Shown here piece by piece: positions 10,979 through 23,345 of a DNA stretch of 64,000 bases (positions are counted from its first letter, which is position 1; each line of letters starts with the position of its first letter). The DNA lies in NCBI GenBank assembly GCA_011033025.1, contig WFMF01000002.1, forward strand, positions 744,001-808,000, in the 5' to 3' direction. Both the position numbers and the translations under genes were made by a program. The notes under the pieces are model-generated. The model made no database searches. It was not told the DNA's origin and worked only from the letters and a program-made list of their open reading frames with translations. The DNA is from Beroe forskalii. Taxonomy: Eukaryota; Ctenophora; Nuda; Beroida; Beroidae.

Positions 10979-11569
10979 CCCCTACACAGTAAAAGGTTTG
11001 TGTAGTCTGTACAGATATTTCTGTTTTTGTTTTTGGTGTATTTTATTAAGTCTGTACATTATCCACTATTCCACTAAATGTTACATTAATCACTATTGGA
11101 GATATGTTTTATACCTTTGAAAGTTTGAAGGATAATATGTGGCGATGATATGCCCTTATGTGGCCTTGTCAGAGAGGTAGGATCTTTAAGAAATGCATCA
11201 AGCTTGCGATTGTCATGTCATAGCCCTTAATCTTTGGCAATTGGCACCAGTAGAAAAAATGCAGTAAAGGTAAACTCTTGTATCAGACTTCAGCACTTCA
11301 GATGCTGGAAACGACAACTGCGCACATTGCAGCAGCGCAACCAAGTCAGAATATAAACCAAACTACAACAAACAACAAGAGCGCCCAATGGTCCTTGTGG
11401 TGACTGTGAGTGGGGAGTCTCTTGGTGCTGCCCAACCATGTGCGCTGCCACAGTGCCCATTATGACGCACTTTGTCATGTGAGATGAGGCTAAGTGAAGT
11501 TTACAGGATGCCACTCTGCATGTGAGAGGAAGGGTCACATCTTGGTTCATAGCTATAGCGATGAGCCGC

Positions 11570-12640
11570 GGGTCATGTGAGAGGTGAATCATTTATTTTG
11601 CACACTTGTCGTGTCTGATGCAGAGGATTTACTGATTGAACTACCGACAAAAACTGAAAAGTGTGCCCACGAGGGTATAGGACACTACGGCACCGGACTC
11701 TAGGGCACTGGACCCTACGGCACAGGACACTACGGCACAGGACTCGTGGGCACACTTTTCAGTTTTGGGGGGACGCTGCGGCACACTTTGGTTTTAGGGT
11801 GGACTCTGCGGCACATACAATTAAAGTACCACTAATTAAAGGAATATCTCCTATTAACAACAACTTTGTCGTGAACCTGAACCTCATTACCCAATGATAA
11901 GCAGATATAGGCCAGATGGAAGTTCACCATGATGGTTTCAGGAGCAAAGTATCTCAGGACACCCAGGGCTTGAAAGCACTCCGTTTAGGTTGAAGTATCC
12001 TTGTGGGTGACGACAATGTACTAATGTAGAGACAAGGAGGAGACCCAGGAGGAAGAGCCCAGGAGTTGGGGTTTGGGATTTGAACATGTGTTTTCAGATT
12101 TGGAAGAAGAGTTGAGGACAGGAAGCAAAGGTTCCGTCAAAAAAGTTTCAGCTCAAGCTCTCCTCCAGGATGTCAAGGTTACTGTTGGTAGCCAGGATGA
12201 TGACCCGCTTCTTCTCGTCGTTGTTGTCGAATTTCAGCATCAGGTCACCAGCTCCTCAAGGCAGGTGGGGGCTCTAAAAAAGGACAAGGGTTCCTCTTCC
12301 GCCCTGAATCCTAATATGAGGTCAAAATCAGTATCTACCGCATGTTCCTTATCTCTAATCCTAATAAGGTCAGCTAACAAGCAGTATCTCCCGTATGTTC
12401 CTGATCCTGATGAGGCCCCAGGTATCTGTCGTTTGGGGACAATCATCCCCTACTTTGTCATGTGAACTAACTGCAACCGTGCCTTAGAGTGTGCCTGAGT
12501 CCACCCAAAAACCAAAGTGTGCCAGCATCCCCCAAAACTGAAAAGATGTGCCCAAGAGTGTGAGAGGTGAATCATTTATTGTCCTGTGCTTGTGGGTCAG
12601 TGCCCTAGAGTCCTGTGCCGTAGTGTCCGAACCCCCAAAT
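11570..12640. mobile_element. Nested inverted repeats, probable non-autonomous DNA element
   Basis: About 60 bp at 11752-11815 (CACACTTTTCAGTTTTGGGG, then GCGGCACACTTTGGTTT and GGTGGACTC) returns in inverted form at about 12487-12555 (GAGTCCACCC, CAAAGTGTGCC, CCCCCAAAACTGAAAAG). A smaller hairpin is nested in the left part: AAAACTGAAAAGTGTGCCCA at about 11650 against TGGGCACACTTTTCAGTTTT at about 11748. Between and beside them a 17-18-bp unit (GGCACAGGACACTACG) repeats four to five times and recurs inverted at 12585-12630. A short direct copy, GAGAGGTGAATCATTTATT, occurs at about 11580 and 12563. The middle has no recognisable transposase. Confidence 0.6.
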
Positions 12641-15290
12641 TTTACCAGGCTTTCCGTGGATGTGCGCAGTTGTCCGCCAGCCTTCGATAATAAGAAATAA
12701 CCCACTTGACTTACTGATATCGGCATATTCTTCATTAGACAACAACATATTACAAAGTCTGACGACATCGTGATGTGGTATTTGCAGTGACATTTTCGCC
12801 TTTACACGTAATAAAAGTGTTGAGTTTTAAAACAGATGACTTTACAAGTCGGCTTACATAATTGCGACGACTAAATACCTCACAATCTGAGACCACAGCA
12901 TGGTATCGGGCAAACTTGAATGAGATCCATATCATCAGATGGTTCTGATTTCAAACTTTGAAAGCAATAAAGCTAAAATTATTCTATTGTTATCCCAGAA
13001 TATCAGCTCTATCCATATGGATCGAGTTCTTAAGATAGGATTGAGATCTATAATAACGTTGGATTTTGTTAAAGCACGCAACAACTTTACCTCCGTGTAT
13101 TGACAATTAATGTCGGCTTTAAGAAGTTACATCGCTAAACTTGTATCCCACCAACCCTCGTTGAGCTGCTTCTTCATATCAGCAGCTGTCAGTTCAGGCT
13201 TCTCCGATGTTCGTGACGTGATACATTAATTATAGCACATACCTGAGTGTACACCTCTGCTGCATATCGTTGACAATGAAATGTCAGCTCGCTTGCTATA
13301 TTATATCTTAAATCGTATATTATATATACTCTCCGTGCACTGCAGACGGAAATATAGTGCCCGCCTTATTAGCTCCTCTCCAATTAAAGATATGCAGACC
13401 GTTAATTCTCCCGGGCTTGACAGGATTGATTCGCCACTGCCGTGGGTTGCACCTTGGCGATTATATCTAAGTTTTCTAGTAAGGAATACAATATTACAAG
13501 ATGTTTACCTATATACCCACTAATATGCGGTATATGCACGGAGCGTTGCAGTTAACGTACTACACAACACTTCTTTCATATGTGTTGAAAACTCTAACTC
13601 TAAGAGTTAGTACACACAGCCCTCCGCACACTACTACTCTCCTGTTTACTACAAGCTAACATGCCTTTGTGCGTGTGGAGGCCGGGAAATGTTGTGATTT
13701 TCTTAATATATACCGCATTCTTGACAGAACAGAGCCTTTTGCGGGTCGTTTGTTTTCGTTACAGTCATTGTTTTTCACGAAAAATGTAACATGTTTAAAC
13801 GTCGCTTTGAGTGGAGTAACAATTGCTTTTTAACGACCGGGCATGTTTCAATTCCTGCCGACTAAAGCTGTCATATGCCATTATTATATGTCTGCTTTCG
13901 TTGAATTCCGTTATTTATTCTTTACTATAAAACAATTCTCACTAATACGTCAGTGAATTAGTCACTGCAAACCATATTCAGGACCGGCCTTGTCACTCGG
14001 TTGAACAAGGTTTTAGCTAATCAATTAGCAATATCCCTCCTTCATTGGCCTCGTTACATATTTCTATATACTGCTTCTTTCAAATACAGTAGAAACTCCG
14101 AATTTCAACAACCTCTATGTGCTTTATCTGTTTTTTCGCTTTGTGTCATACAGCTGTACTGTATGGAAAATTAAATTAAAGAATTTCATATTTCTGTATA
14201 TCGTACGTGACCCAAAAGTAATAAAAGTATCTGCATTTCACTGACTTTTTCAAACTGGGCATAGATTTATAGATTATAATATAAACTATCTGAATCATTT
14301 TCGGAATTATTTTGACATTCAAATGTTATTTATTCTTGTCGACTGATTGACCAATTCAATTGAAATTTTCGATACACCTTTAGTGTTTAGATCTTTTGCT
14401 GCTAGAGATAGGAACAAGTTCGATTATTGTAACTATGGTAGGACAAGCTTATGTCTTCTTTTTAAAAAAATGGTGAATTGATAAATGTTTATAATCTTCA
14501 AAAATCACAAAGTTGGTTTTAAATCAGGCGACTAGGTACCCCCTTATTTAACTTTTAGCTGCTGAACTTCTGCTATCCAACCTATTAAGTTTGTGACCGT
14601 TTAATGAGCAAGCAACATATCCTATAATCTCCACTTATGGGACTTTTAGAAGGCCATCCCTTGAGTATGGCCTGGCCATACCTAGTTTTCAGAAGGTCAC
14701 TTCTTGACATATCTTAGGTATGGCCTCGGCCATACATTTAGCCAGGAATTTCATTCAACCAGGAATTCAGCTAAACCTTGCCACTTTAGATTGCCATTCG
14801 TTGGTTGTTTTAATTTTACCCCACTTGTAAAAATAGCTTCCTTAGAGCTAGGTGGGTATGTGATAAAAATGGGCATTGGCCACATATATCTAATATAATA
14901 AAGAAGGCCACCCCTAGAAAAAATTTAGATGTGGACTCGGCCAGTGCTAGCCCTAAAATCCGTGTAATAGCATGGTTCCACTAAATTAATCATTTTACCA
15001 TCTGAATTGACATATTTTATTTTAGGCATAAAAGTATAGATATAATACTGTGCCAATTAACGTTTAACTTTATGCTGTGTCAATTGTCTATTGCAAGATT
15101 TCTATTGCCCCCCATTCTCGCCTTTCTTGTGTTTCAGCTATAGTTATCATCCAACCATTGAACAGGACCCATGTTAGCAATTATTATTTGGTTGAATTGA
15201 AAATGATTAAGTTAAATTCCTTATACCTAATATTATAATCTATCGTATATTTCTTTGTTTCATCTAAATAAATTTATTTGAGGGCATGCC
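12641..15290. other. Spacer between the helicase-PARP gene and gene 2
   Basis: AT-rich, with no protein-like frame. At 14640-14760 two near-palindromes (TATGGCCTGGCCATAC and TATGGCCTCGGCCATAC) sit about 70 bp apart, each beside a short CTTTTAGAAGGCCA- or TTTCAGAAGGTCA-like stretch. Related GGCCAC motifs follow to about 14950, suggesting a small repeat element. No TATA box or clear promoter is visible immediately upstream of 15291. Confidence 0.5.
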
Positions 15291-18200
15291 ATGCCGTCAT
15301 CACCTCAAAGATCTCCATTTGGCGAACGGAAATCGTATAAGGACTTTGATCGACGGCCACCATCTCGAACTTCACGACAAGATTCCAACAATTCTGTAAC
15401 GTCAAGTGATGGGGAGGATTTTAGGTCCATGGCAAGGAGAATGTCCAGAGCTGCAGGGTCAAGCACACAACTCCTAGATCCATCGGCTAGGCTGGCAGCT
15501 CAGAAAAAAGCAGAAGCAGAAGAAAAACTCAGACTTCAGAAGCAAATAGAAGAGATGAAAACTAAGATGAACACTGTTGAAACGGTAGAAAGAACCCCAT
15601 TCAGTTATGATCCAAGCAAGGTTAAGTCACAGTTTGAGTCAGAAATGAAAGAAGTTGAAGAGTTTGTAGATGATGCTCCTGATGAGGAAACTCAAGAATA
15701 CAAAGACTGGTTGGAAGCAGTTATGGCCAGGGGATGGAGTGAAGAAGTCAAGGAACTGGTCGAGGGAAGGAAGAAAGTATCAAAAAGGAACCTTATCAGA
15801 GCTAGAAAACGGAGTATTGTCAAACGCTACAGCATCATAGTCCCTGAATTGTCAGATGAGTATTCTATTCCTATCGAAGAAGATGAATTCACTGAAGAAG
15901 AAAAGCTGAGACAAGAAGCTGAAGAGCATTTCAAGGAAATTCACTTGGATGAAGACATAAATGAACTTACTAGGAATAGGCACTGGTCAGCTGAAATACA
16001 AGAACTAGTCGTATCGAAAAAGAAAGTGAACCATCACAATCTTAGGAATGCTCGAAAAAGGAATATTGTTAATCGTTTATATGATAAATATCCTGGCTGC
16101 ATATTGGATCTGGACCTTGAACCTGATGAATTCACCGAATGTGAGATGGAAAGGCAGAAACTTCACAGAACAATTGCTGAAATGGGTATCTTCATTGAAT
16201 CATCAGATGATATAAACAGTTTGATTGAACAGTTGACAGATCAATGGGACTTTGATTCAGAAGCTATTTTGAACGATAAGAAAAAGTTAAGCAAGCGAAA
16301 TATATTTAATTACTTGGTTCGATCCCTGATTAAGAAGGCCCAGGAACGTTTTCCTGAGCTTGAATATTTCATTGACCTCGAAGAGGATGAATACATTGAA
16401 GAAGAACGTAAAAGACGTCAATTTGAACAGGAATTAAACTTCATCAATAATGACTTTGGTGATAAATCATGTTTTGAAATTGCTGACATCAATGAAGAAA
16501 TAATTTTGCAATTGCATGATAGGAATTGGCTGGTATCCAAGGACAACATCATTCGATTGATGAAACGAAATGCTCTGGAAGATGTGTATGGAGAGGACGA
16601 TCTTCCAATGATGCAATATCATGAGGTAACAGATGATTTATTTGAGTTGTCACCCAGAGGTCATGCAATGAATTATGTTGAAGAGAAAATGATGCTAATT
16701 GATGAAAAGTTTGATAATGAAAATGAGTTGCACTTACACTTTCCCAAAGAGATTGATCATCTTAATTCGATCAATGCTATTCCCAGTTCTGATAATTTGA
16801 AACTTCTTTGCTTTAGCAATTCTTTGAAGGATGCCCTTCAAAAGTACCCTGACAGTGGCATTGAATTACCTGAACCCTACTATGAATTGACTGAGTTAGG
16901 TCTGGCTTCCAAAGAAATGATGCAGGAATTCTTTGAACTTGAAAAACTCCTTGAAACAGCACCTGATGAGGAATTCTTATGTGACAGTGATTGGGAGGAT
17001 GAACGAGTTTACCTTCGAGAAAATAATATGAAAGAGAATCCAAAGAACATTGTACTGAGAAGAAAGGAACAGATTTTTGAGGATTATAAGGAGTGCTATC
17101 CTAGTGCCCAACTAGAAGAAAACTTTGAGTATGAGGATTTTGCTTCCGATGAAGTTGAAGCAAGCACACCAGAGGACAACAAAGACGTTTACAAGAAGAT
17201 ATGCTTAGCAATTGAGCAGGAAATAGACAGTGCCAGGATCAACCTTAATAGAGCCTATAAGCGGTCCGGGATAGATCATGACAATCTAGAAGATCATCTA
17301 GACAAATTTGAATGGAACAACGAAGTTACACAGCTAAATAAAATGCAAATACCTCTCAGACGAAAACCTTTGTTTGAGCTGAAAGTGCGAAACATTGTTG
17401 ACAAGTACCAGCGCCAACACAGAGAATTCGATTTCAGTGCTTATCTTTGTGACTCCTTTGGGTTTGATTCAGACTCTGACACAGAATACAGTGGAGAAAC
17501 AGGGTGCCTCACTTGTGATATCAAAGCTAAAACTGCATTTTTCCCTGAAAGCTCTGACAATGAGAATAACAGTTTTGAAAATAAAATAAATCTCGAGGCA
17601 TATGCAGACCAGATTATTGCTATTCCTGTTGGCAGTGACACGGATACCAGTGTTCCACCTTCCCCTATTGAAAACGTAACAAATGACCCCATGAGGAAAT
17701 ACAGTAACAACGGAACTGCAGGTGATATACAAGGCAGGGAATCTGTAAGTGATGCTAGGAAGAGACCCAGTCTCCTGTTACCTGAGGGTCTCCTTCTGAA
17801 TAGTAATGATGTTGAGTGTGATGGCTCAGATGCACAGACCCCAACTTTACCTACAGAACAGATGCATCAAAATTCCCCACTCACGTTTTTCCCTGATTCC
17901 ATACAAAAGAAAAGTTCAGGAAGTCCTCAATTCCCTCCGACTCCATATTGTAATGGATCTCGTTCGTCATTCAAAAGTGAGAACCAAGAATCTGCACAGA
18001 AAGAAGATGCTGCCTCCACTCCTCGTGCTAGCCGGAAAAGGAATTCTCGACAGCACAGTGATAAGAGTTCTGTCGGCACCAGTGCCCGACTGGGATCTAT
18101 TGGCAGTGACAGTGTATTCGAGTCACTTTCGACTAAAACAAGTCCTATGAGTATGGAACCTACTGCCATTGATAGTTCAGAAGATATTGCTCTGTCTGAT

Positions 18201-18968
18201 GCTGATGGAGCAAGCACTGATGATGAAGGAGATAATGAGTTTAGTCCTCGGGATGAAAATGGGTTATCTCAAAAGACTCCAACTGATAATACAGCAAAAT
18301 ATGATTTACCAGGAAAAACTGCTTCTCAAATGCAAAAAGATTCTATGATATCTTCGGGCTCCTCAGAAGATATTTCGCAGCTTTCTCGTGCCAAGACAAA
18401 CAGGGTACCAAAACGGAAGAAGACATCTGGCTCAGGTTCATCAGGTGAGAAACGCTCACTCTCTAAGGATCGCTCTAGGAAACAAAGTTTGCTAGAACCA
18501 CGGAAATCATACGAACAGAATAAATCTCGTACTAACAATTCTCTTAGTGAAGAGGTGCCTCAGATAAACGTATCGGAGGCAAGTGAAGCCAAGAAGAATT
18601 CAGACATACCAAACTTTGATCACATTAAATCCAACTACAGAATGGAAAAACCAAACCCACTTCTAGACAGAAAGAAATACATGAAAGTACCTACTCTGGA
18701 AGACAATACAGTTACAGCAGAGCCACTAATTGAAGGACTCTTACCCAAAGATTTTTATGAACAGAAACTATCATATGATTTAGAAGGAACCGTTGTTGAT
18801 CCGAACAAGGAATCTCCTGTTCGGGTGAAGAAGGACAGATCTAAGAAAGACACTCAGAATCCCTCTTCTCCAGCGTCCACCACTGGACAAATGTACTGGA
18901 ACCTGATGAAGGAGAGGAAGATGGAACGGGAGGAGGAGGGAACGATGATCACTGATCTTGACTTGGCT
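15291..18968 (+). CDS. Gene 2, large first coding exon: acidic protein with about seven unknown repeats
   Basis: Codons 1-1226, ATG 15291 in good context (gccATGc) with an in-frame TGA just upstream (15279), donor GCT|gtgagt (phase 0). Not recognised. Residues 1-60 are Ser/Arg-rich; 62-95 form an Ala/Glu/Lys coiled-coil-like helix. Residues 130-715 hold about seven divergent copies of 70-85 residues. Best copies: W148...EGRKKVSKRNLIRARKRSIV...EEDEFTEEE and W232...SKKKVNHHNLRNARKRNIV...EPDEFTECE. Weaker copies are near W319, W413, 500-540, W568 and W675. Residues 720-1226 are disordered, rich in Ser, Asp, Glu and Lys, with phosphorylation-like clusters. No signal peptide, membrane segment or catalytic motif is visible. 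Likely intracellular, possibly a scaffold or cytoskeleton-associated protein (weak inference). Confidence 0.85.
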
Positions 18969-19845
18969 GTGAGTAAAAGCAAATATACCTTCTTATATGC
19001 ATGTGGTTCATAAAATTATTGCTTCATAAAACTCACATTTTGCATGCCATGATTCTTCATCATATAATACCAAAAAATTTCATAGAAAATTAGAATTCCC
19101 ATTGCTCCTTGGTAATTCCGGTTGAACCCTTTGATATTTCTATATTTGTCAAAGTTGGTCTTGTTGAAGGGCAGTTACCTATCACTATACTTCGAGATTG
19201 ATGATAGATCTACCTGCAACTTTTTTCTAATGGTACCCTTGACTGGCAATATCAAGAATTTGGCATGTTGAATCGGTCTTTCTTTATAAATTATTTTTCG
19301 CCATAAAATCAATCTCACCTTTCTTTGTTCAATTAACTTGTTTTGACCTCTTAGTCTTATAGAATGATGCGTGAGCAAAATGAAGTTTTGACTTTTGGAA
19401 TGATGTATTAACCTATTTATGTAAGCAATCTTAGACTAGACTTCCTCTTCTAGAAACCTTAAAACGACGAACTTCATAAATTGTTCCTGATGAAATAGCA
19501 AACTTTGCATTCCCTGGGCCTGAACAAATTCAAAGACAAATCTCTTCAACTCTTTGTCATGTTATCACTGGCTTACGATAACCTCAGACATTAGATGTAT
19601 AAATGTAAAATAAAAAATAATCTTATGGGTTCCTACTTCTTTATGGGTTCCTACTTCTTAGTGCTTTCATGGCAAAGGTATACTTTGAAACTTTGCAGCT
19701 ATATGCTCTGGGTGACTTTCTTGATTATTAACAATAACTCTCACATCGTTTTTACACTCTTTATCCCGAAATATTTAACTTTTATGGAGAAAATTGAAAT
19801 TATTTATTATTAAAAAGTTAACGACTGGGATTAACTTGATTTTAG

Positions 19846-19935
19846 ATAATTGACAAAGAGCATGTGACTGTGGTGTCAAGCCAAATATTAGATGCCAGAG
19901 GAAATGGATCGCCGACCCCAGGCAAATCAAAATGT
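19846..19935 (+). CDS. Gene 2, second coding exon
   Basis: Acceptor gattttag|ATA (phase 0) and donor AAATGT|gtgagt (phase 0), exactly 30 codons, reading IIDKEHVTVVSSQILDARGN then GSPTPGKSKC. It continues the frame of the 3.7-kb exon without a stop. Its donor has the same gtgagt as the first exon. The peptide is polar and matches no domain I know. The intron before it (18969-19845) is AT-rich and holds only a doubled GGGTTCCTACTTCTT near 19625. Confidence 0.65.
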
Positions 19936-20136
19936 GTGAGTGTTGCATTGTTTATCAGCCCTTTTCTCTTTCAATATAATGTTCTTTTTCCTTTCTCAGT
20001 TTCTTCTTACTTCTTGCGTCTAATTATTGGTATCTATAAGTCTCAACTCCAAGTCCAGTCTGATCCAATATTTTATGGCTTCACATTCCAAATTGTTTTT
20101 TGCATGAATATATTCCTGAATTCCTTATGATTTAAG

Positions 20137-20169
20137 AGCGACGGAGTCTTCATCAATGAAATATTTTGA
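20137..20169 (+). CDS. Gene 2, possible terminal exon
   Basis: Acceptor atgatttaag|AGC in phase 0 gives SDGVFINEIF and then TGA, a short but phase-compatible end for the gene. The acceptor has a weak pyrimidine tract, and so short an exon can occur by chance. An AATAAA at 20628-20633 could serve as polyadenylation signal. If this exon is wrong, the true end lies elsewhere before 24.5 kb and I did not find it. Confidence 0.3.
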   Translation, partial: SDGVFINEIF

Positions 20170-20627
20170 TTGAATGCCATGGATCTAATATAACAGCATA
20201 TTTCAATATTCAAGCAGACTTGAGACTTCTCTGGCTATTATAAATAATATTGCAAAGTGTTTTACTGATTCAATCCAATTAATTCTTGCATTGAGTGGGT
20301 TAATGATACTTTAACCTGAAATTGAGTTGTGAGTACTAAATATACTTCAGAACACTGCACATAATAGTGGCCAATGCAGAGCAAATTATTTTTATTAATT
20401 AGTTAATATCAGGAATGTTACTGTTAATTTTCAACGCACGAACTAGGTTGATTACTGAGACGTGACTGCTGTCAATTACTTAATTATTGTCAATGAGCTA
20501 ATTTACACCTGTGGCCACTGTTAGTGCTCATTCAGTTCATTCAAGTGTATTCCAATCCATAGAAAAGTCTCAATGATAATCCTTTCGCGTTGATTGATCT
20601 GCAAATTGCAATTTAAATACTATTGAC

Positions 20628-20633
20628 AATAAA
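20628..20633 (+). terminator. Possible polyadenylation signal of gene 2
   Basis: Canonical AATAAA about 460 bp after the proposed stop codon of gene 2, in AT-rich sequence where such hexamers are not rare. Confidence 0.3.
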
Positions 20634-21720
20634 ATAGTAAAATATACATTTTATTTAAGTATTTAGCATATGTAATTGTTGTTATGTAAATCGGAAAGGT
20701 ACCATATATTTTTGACTGTTGTAATTATCTTTTGCTAAAAATAATGCCGAAAGAAATTTAACAGTATTTTGTCCACGTCAGCAGTCAGCTGTTAACAGAT
20801 GAGATTTTAAACTTATCATCTTAACTGAATAATGAATATTGTTTACCGGATAAGAACTTTAGAATACCGCTGAATGTACGATGAAATATACATTGAACAC
20901 TTCAAGAACGCATTTGTACTGCCAGGCTGCAACGTCATTAACGACTTTAAGGTAGCACTACATTCATTTCATTTTCACGACAGTTTATCTTAGGAAATTT
21001 CATCTCAGGACATTTCATCTCAGGAGTTTTCATCTCCCTGTTCAGACCCTAACCTTAACCCTAATCCTAACTCAGTAACCCAGAGTCGAACCTTTTGAGT
21101 CTTCTCAGAATCGCAATATTACGAGATGAGGTAAGAAGTTTCGTGTGATAAAATGTCGTGAGATCATCACCAAATAGCTATGTCCGTGTGATCATATCAA
21201 ATGTCCGTTCCCCGTCTTTTTGAGGAAGTTTTTTAGGAAGTTTCGAGGCGGGACTTCCACATCCTGAAAGTCACGGAAAGTTGAAGCTGTCCGCTGACGT
21301 TTCATCAAATATTCTAGAATATTACTGGTATGAGTTAGCTCGTGCTCATTACGTAGTGCTACTGGCAGTTTGAAATCACTTGAAGCTTCTTGTAATAACT
21401 ACTACCTGCTAGTTTCCTATAGCACTTTTAGGGTTACTTTACATAATCAAAAGTTAATACTGTTCACGAGTGAAGAGTCAAATGATAACTTCATGAAATG
21501 TGATCTTATATTATGTTGTGTCTCACAGTTTTATCTCATTTCTCAACCTCATGAATATCTTTCACCAATGATATGCTCATAATATGATGCAGCAGGTGTT
21601 TTAATCTCTAAAACCACGTGATTTCATCTTATTCAAAGCTCCCTCATATAACAGCCGGGCTTATTACAGTAATATTATTTCGATTATTCAAATTATGCCG
21701 TGACACAGTTATATTAAAGT

Positions 21721-21771
21721 AATAATCAGCTGTTTCCTTGAATAATTTATTCAAGGAAATAGCTGATTATT
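21721..21771. repeat. Near-perfect palindrome, 25-bp arms
   Basis: AATAATCAGCTGTTTCCTTG plus AATAA (21721-21745), one base, then its reverse complement with one mismatch (21747-21771). Weaker pairing extends outwards a further 10-15 bp on each side. It is probably a small palindromic element. The surroundings (20170-22260) are AT-rich and hold no gene I can support; near 21046-21077 there is a short CCCTAA-like stretch. Confidence 0.8.
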
Positions 21772-22264
21772 ATAGCTTTATAGGAACGGAATCAATCAAG
21801 AGTTCATTAAAATAGATGAATAATAATATCCTAGTTCTTCTTGGGTTAATTGGCTATGGCAGATCCTCTCGTAAATCAAGAATTATGTATATTTTGAGTA
21901 CTGTTATTGGGTATATTCAGATAAATCAACAAGTTATATGTTGTGTTATTCTATGGCTTCACACATTCCTGTACGCCCACATGACTTAAGAGCAGTTTGA
22001 GCTGATTTCCAATCAAAATTTATAACCCGGACTATAGTTCTTTGGGAGTCTGAAGGATTTTTAATGAATTGTGAGAATATTTCGAATTCCGTGGGAATTA
22101 GGAGACGGGTCCTATCTCTGCTAGGTACCGTTATCTCGGTGGAGGCTTGGTACACGACGGAGAGTGTGTTGGCTTCAAAATACCGAATTCTGCATTTCAG
22201 GATAACATAAGAACATAGTGGTTCGCAAGAATTACACCAAGGGAACTTTCTCTAATTCTCTGCG

Positions 22265-23345
22265 GCATCCACATCCCTAGTCCCTACATAATACATATAT
22301 CTCCTGTCCCCATTCACATCCCTTCTTCGCTCTCCACCCAACATACACACTTCCCTCCCCACCCACGTCCCACACCCTTACTTCCTCCTCACCCTTCTAC
22401 GAACCTTCCCTCTTCCCTTCCCACCCACTTCCCTTCCTACCCACATCTCCTCTTCTCTTCTCAAACGCCACCCTACTTTCTTCCCCTCTCAGATCCCTTC
22501 TTCCCTTCCCACTCACTTCCCTCCCCACCCAGGCCCACATCCTCACCTCCCTACCCGCATCCTTACTTCCACCCCACCCACATCCTTTACCAAATACCAC
22601 CCACATTCCATCCTTTTCCACCACATCCCTTCTCTCCTTCGCATATACATCCTTACTTCCACCCCACACACGTCCCTTCTGCCCTTCCCACCCACATCCC
22701 TTTTCTCCTTCCCACCCACATTCCTTCCCAGCCCACCCACATCCCTCCCCATCCAAGCCCACATCCTTACCTCCCAACCCACATCCTTTCCCACCCACAT
22801 CCTTTTTCCCTTCCCACCCACATCCCTTTTTCCCTTCCCACCCACATCCCTTTTCTCCTTCCCACCCACATCCCTTTTTCCCTTCCCACCCACATCCCTT
22901 TTCCCTTCCCACCCACATCCCTTCTCATAAACATCCCTCCGCATCTACATCCTTACTTCCACCCCACCCACATCCCTTCCCACCCACATCCCTTTTCCCT
23001 TCCCATCCACATCCCTTTTTCCCTTCCCACCCACATCCCTTTTCCCTTCCCACCCACATCCCTTTTTCCCTTCCCACCCACATCCCTTTTCCCTTCTGAC
23101 CCACACCCCTTCTTCCCTTTCTCAGCCACCTCACATCTTCCCTCCCATCCACATCTAATCTTCCCATTCACTTCCCTCCCCACCTACATCCTTACTTCCA
23201 CCACACCCACATTCTTTCCCACCCACGTCCCATCCCTTCCCACCCACACCCCATATTAGCGTCCTCCTTTCCCACCCACATCCCTTCTTAGCTTCCACCC
23301 TTCCCACCCACCTCCCTCAACACCCACATCCACGCCCTGCCTACT
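22265..23345. repeat. 23-24-bp CT-rich minisatellite with G-quadruplex motifs on the minus strand
   Basis: The unit CCCTTCCCACCCACATCCCT with a few extra T/C recurs throughout, degenerate at both ends and best conserved at 22780-23100. Nearly all G lies on the minus strand, where each good unit reads GGGATGTGGGTGGGAAGGG, four G3 runs with short loops. The long minus-strand frames (GCGWEGKK-like peptides) are products of the repeat. Confidence 0.9.

Noticed and set aside
12061-12465. Plus-strand 130-codon frame, and an antisense peptide KKRVIILATNSNLDILEE recalling AAA-ATPases
   Set aside because: The antisense stretch is short and lacks Walker motifs nearby; the plus frame has no known domain. 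It lies between arms of an inverted-repeat element, so it may be element cargo, but I cannot support a gene.
21046-21077. Telomere-like CCCTAA stretch
   Set aside because: Only a few degenerate units inside ordinary sequence; not a telomere or clear interstitial array.
21946-22155. 69-codon minus-strand frame (MYQASTEITVPSRDRTRLLI...)
   Set aside because: Protein-like composition but no domain, no splice signals that I trust and no neighbours; too weak to call.
22397-23183. Long minus-strand frames with GCGWEGKK repeats
   Set aside because: Products of the CT-rich minisatellite; frames overlap each other in two phases and have no start context or domain.
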